Shown in pieces: positions 51,206-56,015 of a stretch of 56,015 nucleotides of DNA. The notes under the pieces are model-generated. The model ran no database searches. It was not told the DNA's origin and saw only the letters and a program-made list of their open reading frames with translations. The position numbers were made by a program, and so were the translations under genes. The DNA lies in contig CALJVD010000101.1 in assembly GCA_937974825.1 (NCBI GenBank), positions 1-56,015 of the forward strand, read 5' to 3'. This DNA is from an uncultured Oceanospirillaceae bacterium. GTDB taxonomy: Bacteria > Pseudomonadota > Gammaproteobacteria > Pseudomonadales > Oceanobacteraceae. The stretch's first letter is position 1. The number at the start of each line of letters is the position of its first letter.

Positions 51206-53878
51206 ATGTCACAAGAAAAGCATTCAACTGCGCCTGTTCAAAAAATCTTAATTGATGATGCTGCACCTTTATTAGAGCGTGTGCTGTTTAAAAACCGCCC
51301 ATTGGTGTTAATTATATTATTAGCACTGACCGCTCTATTTGGTTATGGCGTTACCTTAACCAAGCTTGATTCGAGTATTGAAAAGTATATTCCGACTCAG
51401 CATGAGTACATTAAAAACTTCTTAATTCATGCAGATGATATGAAGAGTGGTGTTGCCAATATTAAAGTGTCATTGGCAACGAAAGAAGGCGATATTTTCA
51501 ATGCTGAATACCAAGATGTTCTAAAAAACCTAAACGATAAAGTTTCTTTTATTAATGGTGTTGATTTATCGATAGTGCGTTCACTTTGGACGGCTAATAC
51601 ACGTTGGACAGAAGTAACAGAAGAAGGCTTCCAAGGTGGCACAGTTATCCCTAGTAACTATGACGGTAGTCAACGCAGCTTAGATCAGGTACGTCAGAAT
51701 ATCTTACGTTCTGGTGAGCTCGGTCGTTTAGTTGCAAACGACTTCAAGTCTTCAATTATCGATATTCCTCTTGTTGAAAAAGACCCTATCACGGGCGGTA
51801 ACTTAAACTATCAAGTGCTATCTCGTGACTTTGAAAACATTGTCCGTGAAGGTCTGGTTTGTGTTGATGCCTCCACCATTGGTTTAAGTGATGGTATGGC
51901 TGAACGTGAAGGATACAAGGTATTTACTAGTCAGCTACAGGCTGCCCTTGAAAGCAAAACCGCTGGATTTGACGTACTTAACTTTGAGCACTGTAAGGTT
52001 AATAACGGTACCAATACCGATTACAGTATGATTGTTAAGCTGTCTGATAAAAACAGTCCATACAACGTTTATATGACGGGTACACCTAAGAAACTTGGTG
52101 ACCTAATGGACGGTGCTATTTCTATTGGCTACTTCTTCTTAGCAGCCATTTTCATGACAGCCTTCTTATTGTTCCTATATTCACGTTGCCCACGCGGTAC
52201 CATTATCCCAATTCTTGCTTCATTAGTAGCCGTTGTTTGGCAGCTTGGGGCGCTTGGATTATTAGGTTATACCATTGACCTGTATTCAGTGTTGGTACCG
52301 TTTTTAGTATTTGCTATTGGTATCTCTCATGGTGTACAAATTATTAACGGTATTGCGATTGAGTCGGGCAAAGGTGCTGATAAGCTAACCGCAGCTCGTC
52401 GTGCTTTCCGTGGATTATACGCACCCGGTATGTTGGCCTTAATCAGTGATGGTATGGGCTTCTTAACCCTACTGTTTATTGATATTGGTGTTATTCAAGA
52501 ATTAGCGATTGCCGCTGGTCTTGGTGTGGCAATCATTATTGTTACTAACCTAGTGCTACTGCCTATTGTACTGTCTTATGTCGGTATTAGTGACTCAGGT
52601 ATTAAAAACGCACAACGCGGTGAAAAATCCAACTTTATCCTATGGCGTGGACTGTCTTACTTTGCAAGCCGTAAAGCAGCTCCTGTAGCTATTGTGGTGG
52701 CAGTATTGTTGGTGATCGGTGCTACTTATGTAAGTCGTGACCTACAAATTGGTGACTTAGATAAAGGTGCTCCAGAATTACGTGCTGATTCTCGCTATAA
52801 CCTAGATAACGACTTTATGGTGTCGAACTATTCAACCAGTTCGGATGTATTTGTTGTTATGGCTGAAACACCACAAGACATGTGTGTGAGCTTTAAAGTC
52901 TTTGATACCTTAAACCGCTTTATGTGGCATATGGAAAACGTAGAAGGAGTGCAGTCTGCTGTATCGGTCTCTACCATTTCTAAGCTAGTTGGTAGAGCGA
53001 TGAACGAGGGTAATATCAAATGGTCATCTATCTCACGTAACGACATTATCTTAAGTGGCGCCGTGCAGCGTGCTCAAGACGCTAAACTGATTAACTCTAC
53101 TTGCTCTATGTTGCCTGTGGTTATTTATCTAAACGACCATAAGGCAGAAACCTTAGAGCGTGTGGTTGATGCCGTTGAAGAGTTTAAAGCGGAATACGAT
53201 GACCAAGTTGATGAAAAATACTACAGCTATAGCCAAGATGAGATAAATCAGGCACTTGATGCTGGTGAGCTTGATTCTGTGCCAGTACGTTTGCAGTTAG
53301 CTTCGGGTAACGCTGGTATTGAAGCCGCAACTAACCAAGTAATTGAAAGCGCTCAAAGCACTATGTTGTTCTTCGTTTACGGCGTGGTTATTTTCTTATG
53401 TTTCTTAACTTTCCGTTCTATTCGTGCGGTCGCTTGTATCGTTCTTCCTCTAATGGTTACTTCTATTCTAAGTGAAGCCATTATGGTTTGGTTGGGCATA
53501 GGCGTTAAGGTAGCAACTCTGCCGGTGATTGCTTTAGGTGTCGGTATTGGTGTGGACTACGGTATTTATATTTATAGTCGCCTAGAAGTCATGCTGATTC
53601 ATGGTAAAAACATTCAGCAAGCATTCCTAGAAACACTACGTACCACTGGTAAGGCAGTTGGCTTTACAGGGATTACCTTGGCCATTGGTGTGGCGACTTG
53701 GATCTTCTCACCAATTAAGTTCCAAGCCGATATGGGTGTCTTGTTAACCTTCATGTTCTTATGGAATATGCTAGGAGCACTTATATTATTACCAGCGATT
53801 GCGTGCTTTATCTTGAAGCCAGAAGAAATCATCGCTCGTTATAAAAAACGAAATGGCGATATAATGCCTGCGGGCTAA
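51206..53878 (+). CDS. RND superfamily exporter (MMPL/COG1033 type)
   Basis: The 890-residue protein has about 12 membrane helices in two halves, each after a large periplasmic loop: helix 1 near residues 31-51, the sterol-sensing-domain-like group (LVPFLVFAIGISHGVQIING), and a second group ending with ALGVGIGVDYGIYIYSRLEVML. The acidic residues in GIGVDYGIY are the likely proton-relay site. This is the MMPL/COG1033 class, which exports lipids or other hydrophobic molecules rather than AcrB-type drugs. The ATG at 51206 has AGGGAGAG upstream and lies one base after the Ycf48-like stop; the GTG at 51182 would overlap that gene. A strong terminator follows. Confidence 0.92.
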   Translation: MSQEKHSTAPVQKILIDDAAPLLERVLFKNRPLVLIILLALTALFGYGVTLTKLDSSIEKYIPTQHEYIKNFLIHADDMKSGVANIKVSLATKEGDIFNAEYQDVLKNLNDKVSFINGVDLSIVRSLWTANTRWTEVTEEGFQGGTVIPSNYDGSQRSLDQVRQNILRSGELGRLVANDFKSSIIDIPLVEKDPITGGNLNYQVLSRDFENIVREGLVCVDASTIGLSDGMAEREGYKVFTSQLQAALESKTAGFDVLNFEHCKVNNGTNTDYSMIVKLSDKNSPYNVYMTGTPKKLGDLMDGAISIGYFFLAAIFMTAFLLFLYSRCPRGTIIPILASLVAVVWQLGALGLLGYTIDLYSVLVPFLVFAIGISHGVQIINGIAIESGKGADKLTAARRAFRGLYAPGMLALISDGMGFLTLLFIDIGVIQELAIAAGLGVAIIIVTNLVLLPIVLSYVGISDSGIKNAQRGEKSNFILWRGLSYFASRKAAPVAIVVAVLLVIGATYVSRDLQIGDLDKGAPELRADSRYNLDNDFMVSNYSTSSDVFVVMAETPQDMCVSFKVFDTLNRFMWHMENVEGVQSAVSVSTISKLVGRAMNEGNIKWSSISRNDIILSGAVQRAQDAKLINSTCSMLPVVIYLNDHKAETLERVVDAVEEFKAEYDDQVDEKYYSYSQDEINQALDAGELDSVPVRLQLASGNAGIEAATNQVIESAQSTMLFFVYGVVIFLCFLTFRSIRAVACIVLPLMVTSILSEAIMVWLGIGVKVATLPVIALGVGIGVDYGIYIYSRLEVMLIHGKNIQQAFLETLRTTGKAVGFTGITLAIGVATWIFSPIKFQADMGVLLTFMFLWNMLGALILLPAIACFILKPEEIIARYKKRNGDIMPAG

Positions 53879-53883
53879 AGTGA

Positions 53884-53905
53884 AACGGTGGCAATGGCCA
53901 CCGTT
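53884..53905 (+). terminator. Rho-independent terminator after the RND exporter gene
   Basis: AACGGTGGC (53884-53892) pairs perfectly with GCCACCGTT (53897-53905) around a four-base loop, followed by six T. It separates the exporter unit from the next membrane protein. Confidence 0.95.
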
Positions 53906-53932
53906 TTTTTTGTTTGTTAATTAAGGTTTTGT

Positions 53933-54679
53933 ATGAAAACACCGATTGGTTTAACGGCTAAACTTCCTGTTATGGATTTATTTAAAGAGGCGATGGAGCT
54001 CTTGTGGGTGAAACGTAACGCGGTGATTAAAATGTTTTTACCCATAATTGCACTGATGTCTTTGCTGGATTGGGCTACTGAAAACTTAATTCAGTTAGAC
54101 GACCACAGTACGAAGTTTGTTATGACAGCAATCTCGGCCTTGTTCAGTGTGTTGTTTGCAACGGCAGGGCACCAATTTACGCTTTTACCCGAGCAAACAA
54201 GAAGCTATAAGCAAGCAATACGTCTATGGGGCGTGAATGAATTTCGATACTTATTACGTGCCATACAAATTGCTGTCATTGCTTCACTGTTTTTTCTGCT
54301 AATTATGTTTGCAGTGATGTTTCTAGGGGAGCATCCACAGCTGCCAATACTAGGTTCTTCACTAGGGGCCCTAGTGGCAGTTTATATATGGGGGCGCTTG
54401 TCTATCGTCTTGCCAGAAGCGGCGCTTGGTAAGCCTACCTCGATCAAGCGAGCTTGGGGATTGAGCCAGGGTAATGGCATTGGTTTGTGTTTGGTGGTTA
54501 TTATTATTCCTGTCTTAATAATGTCGCCATTTTTTGCCCTGTTTTTGTTTGAAAGTTTAGTTGTAAAATATTTTGCTGCTATCGGTATTTATATTACTAC
54601 CTTGATTTCATTAGTGGCGTTGTCGTTAACCTATCGCTTTTTAAGTGGGTTTTACGATGCAAACGAGTTTCAGGCGTAA
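53933..54679 (+). CDS. Polytopic membrane protein of unknown function
   Basis: The 248-residue protein has about six membrane segments (near residues 32-50, 61-80, 102-125, 133-152, 182-205 and 212-236). The loop WGRLSIVLPEAALGKPTSIKRAWGLSQGN recalls the GPDPase-type or DUF975-type membrane domain, which couple to other membrane processes, but no catalytic domain is present and I cannot name the function. AAGG lies seven bases upstream of the ATG. Its stop lies two bases before the AraC gene, so the two are translationally linked. Confidence 0.75.
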   Translation: MKTPIGLTAKLPVMDLFKEAMELLWVKRNAVIKMFLPIIALMSLLDWATENLIQLDDHSTKFVMTAISALFSVLFATAGHQFTLLPEQTRSYKQAIRLWGVNEFRYLLRAIQIAVIASLFFLLIMFAVMFLGEHPQLPILGSSLGALVAVYIWGRLSIVLPEAALGKPTSIKRAWGLSQGNGIGLCLVVIIIPVLIMSPFFALFLFESLVVKYFAAIGIYITTLISLVALSLTYRFLSGFYDANEFQA

Positions 54680-54681
54680 CC

Positions 54682-55698
54682 ATGCGTTTGGGTGATATTT
54701 CTGTTTCTTATGCAGAGCTGATGGTTAAGGCAGCGCGTAAGGAAGGACATAACCCTAACCCCATTCTGGAACAATACGGACTTGATGAGGTGCGCCTAGC
54801 ATCGCCAATGGCTCGCATAAGTATTCCACGCTTTATGCGCCTAGGTCATGCCTTTATAGAGGCGTTTAATATGCCTTGGTTAGGTCTACTAATGGGACAG
54901 CTCAGCGGAGCACCTAGTATGGGGCTGGCAGGGCTACTTGCTCAAAGTGCCCCTAATGTTAAGCAAGCCTGTATTGCATTAACGTCTTATGAATTACTTA
55001 ATAGTTTTAATGCGCGTGGTAGCTCATCTTTTTATCTAGAGGCCGGGCAGGGAGTTTTGCAGTTTTACTCCATTAGTCCTTATAACGCCTATAACTTTTT
55101 TGTGGTCGACACAGTGCTTGCTAGTTGGTGTTTTTTTCTTGAAAAAATTAGCCAGACAACAGGGCTGATTCAGCGAGTAGAAATTGAGTTTGAAGCACCG
55201 CATTATCGTGAGCATTATGCACAGTATTTTGATTGTGAAGTGCGTTTTAATTGTGAAAGAAACGCCATAGTACTGAAACAAGACAGTTTGCATACCGTAA
55301 TAGAAGAGGGCAGTGCCTCAACTTATGCCGCCTTGCAAATATACGCCAAGAAGGAGCTTGAGAAGGTAAGGCTAGGCCTTACCTATCAAGAGCAGGTAGC
55401 GCGTGCTATAGCCCCTTTATTGAGCGGACAAACACCTACCTTAGATCAAGTCGCACAGCGTTTGAATAGTACGCCTTGGATTGTGCGTCGAAAACTGCAA
55501 GCAGAAGCGGTAAGTTTTCAACAGGTGTTGAATGAAACCAGAAAAGGATTAGCGATCAGTTACGTGTGTGATACCACGTTAAGTTTAGGTGAAATTGCGT
55601 ATCTTTTAGGATTTGGATCGAGCGTCGCTTTTCAGCGAGCTTTCAAGCGTTGGACTGGCACAGCGCCAGGCCACTATAGATTGTCTAATAAGAAGTAA
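54682..55698 (+). CDS. AraC-family transcriptional regulator with N-terminal sensor domain
   Basis: The 338-residue protein has an arabinose-binding-type N-terminal domain (YAELMVKAARKEGHNPNPILEQYGL, LGLLMGQLSGAPSMGLAGLLAQSAPN) and a C-terminal AraC DNA-binding domain (about 245-336, with LSLGEIAYLLGFGSSVAFQRAFKRWTGTAPGHYR). It starts two bases after the membrane protein gene, an unusual regulator-membrane pair. It could control the DUF1329-Ycf48-RND cluster upstream; that is inference. The effector is unknown. Confidence 0.93.
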   Translation: MRLGDISVSYAELMVKAARKEGHNPNPILEQYGLDEVRLASPMARISIPRFMRLGHAFIEAFNMPWLGLLMGQLSGAPSMGLAGLLAQSAPNVKQACIALTSYELLNSFNARGSSSFYLEAGQGVLQFYSISPYNAYNFFVVDTVLASWCFFLEKISQTTGLIQRVEIEFEAPHYREHYAQYFDCEVRFNCERNAIVLKQDSLHTVIEEGSASTYAALQIYAKKELEKVRLGLTYQEQVARAIAPLLSGQTPTLDQVAQRLNSTPWIVRRKLQAEAVSFQQVLNETRKGLAISYVCDTTLSLGEIAYLLGFGSSVAFQRAFKRWTGTAPGHYRLSNKK

Positions 55699-55700
55699 AA

Positions 55701-55775
55701 CTACATTTCAACCGCATCATCGGTTTCGTCGTAGTAATCGTCATAAGTTATTAAATCATCGTTGTAATCAGACAT
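55701..55775 (-). CDS. Possible small acidic peptide (24 residues)
   Basis: A minus-strand ATG at 55775 opens 24 codons ending TAG at 55701. GAGGG lies eight bases upstream. The peptide is very rich in Asp and Tyr, with about eleven Asp or Glu, five Tyr and no Lys, Arg or Cys (it begins MSDYNDDLITYDDYYDE). This composition is not what random AT-rich DNA gives. I recognise no family, so the gene call is tentative. It lies between the AraC gene (convergent) and tRNA-Asp. Confidence 0.45.
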   Translation of the reverse strand: MSDYNDDLITYDDYYDETDDAVEM

Positions 55776-55963
55776 AAGTATTTCCCTCGATATGTCTGGC
55801 ATTCTAATTGCCATGGATCGTTATAATTTCAATTTTTATAAGGCATTAGTTTTTTCTTGTGAACAAAAGTTCCTCTTTAACTAATGCTAGACGCATTATA
55901 AAGAAGTTTTGTTACAAAATTATTACGAATAGAGCAGATAAAAATAAGAAGTGTAGCAAGAAA
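55776..55963. other. Intergenic stretch between the small ORF and tRNA-Asp
   Basis: These 188 AT-rich bases hold no gene I can support. They would contain the promoter of the small minus-strand ORF and the 3' trailer of the tRNA-Asp transcript. Confidence 0.3.
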
Positions 55964-56015
55964 TGGCGGACTGGACGGGACTCGAACCCGCGACCCCCGG
56001 CGTGACAGGCCGGTA
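55964..56015 (-). tRNA. tRNA-Asp (GTC), 3' part, cut by the window edge
   Basis: Read on the minus strand the edge holds an anticodon arm with loop CTGTCAC (anticodon GTC) between paired GGC/GCC-type arms, then the T arm GCGGGTTCGAGTCCCGT, an acceptor end and an encoded CCA at 55966-55964. The D arm and 5' acceptor strand lie beyond the edge. The sequence agrees well with gammaproteobacterial tRNA-Asp. Confidence 0.95.

Noticed and set aside
55964..56015. tRNA-Asp as an attachment site for an integrated element
   Set aside because: No integrase, direct repeat of the tRNA end or phage gene is seen in the window; the other side lies beyond the edge.
1..56015. CRISPR arrays, insertion sequences, toxin-antitoxin pairs, retrons or other defence genes
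   Set aside because: No regularly spaced repeats, transposase or integrase motifs, reverse transcriptase or restriction motifs were seen on either strand.

Overview
The window looks like the chromosome of a free-living, moderately AT-rich gammaproteobacterium, probably a marine Oceanospirillales-type organism (Oleispira/Bermanella/Thalassolituus relatives are my best guess, from gene content and protein style only). It encodes a two-component AcrAB-type pump, a SUF iron-sulfur operon with its own Rrf2 regulator, an acetate-switch module (acs with a CrbS/CrbR-type system), three AraC regulators with long N-terminal sensor domains, and a DUF1329/Ycf48/RND envelope cluster. I see no phage genes, insertion sequences, integrases or CRISPR arrays. 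Coding density is high and almost every gene is intact.

Layout. 1-2740: a secreted ATP-dependent DNA ligase and recJ. 2759-7778 (minus): a chalcone-isomerase-like secreted protein, then an RND pump gene and its membrane fusion lipoprotein gene. 8104-11210 (plus): the TIGR03546/TIGR03545 pair of unknown function and an ElyC/SanA-like DUF218 protein. 11251-16998 (minus): sufB-sufC-sufD-sufS-sufA-sufT, with the divergent Rrf2 regulator at 17189 and shared operator-like repeats between them. 17774-22379: a secreted protein, tcdA, divergent apt and purine permease genes, and a DUF2804 protein. 22604-28768: acs, a LuxR-type response regulator and a very large transporter-fused hybrid kinase; these three match the known acetate-switch system. 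28964-31875: marC family, dgt and lepB.

31939-40772: an MDR oxidoreductase, two AraC regulators around a MaoC-like hotdog protein, a small glutaredoxin-like protein, an unknown lipoprotein, a ComEA-like helix-hairpin-helix protein whose ribosome binding site lies inside a perfect hairpin, and topA. 40989-48419 (plus): a PLP desulfhydrase-family gene, then a tight run of nadK, a metallophosphoesterase, a rhomboid protease, a YeaC-like protein, a DUF2797 protein and pepN. 48480-55698: DUF1329, Ycf48-like and RND-exporter genes, a polytopic membrane protein and an AraC regulator. The right edge carries a possible 24-residue acidic peptide and the 3' part of a tRNA-Asp gene.

The least understood parts are the TIGR03546/TIGR03545 pair, the DUF1329-Ycf48-RND cluster, and the RNA hairpin that masks the comEA ribosome binding site. 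Much of the rest is conserved core metabolism. All calls come from reading the sequence and from family knowledge; no database search was run.
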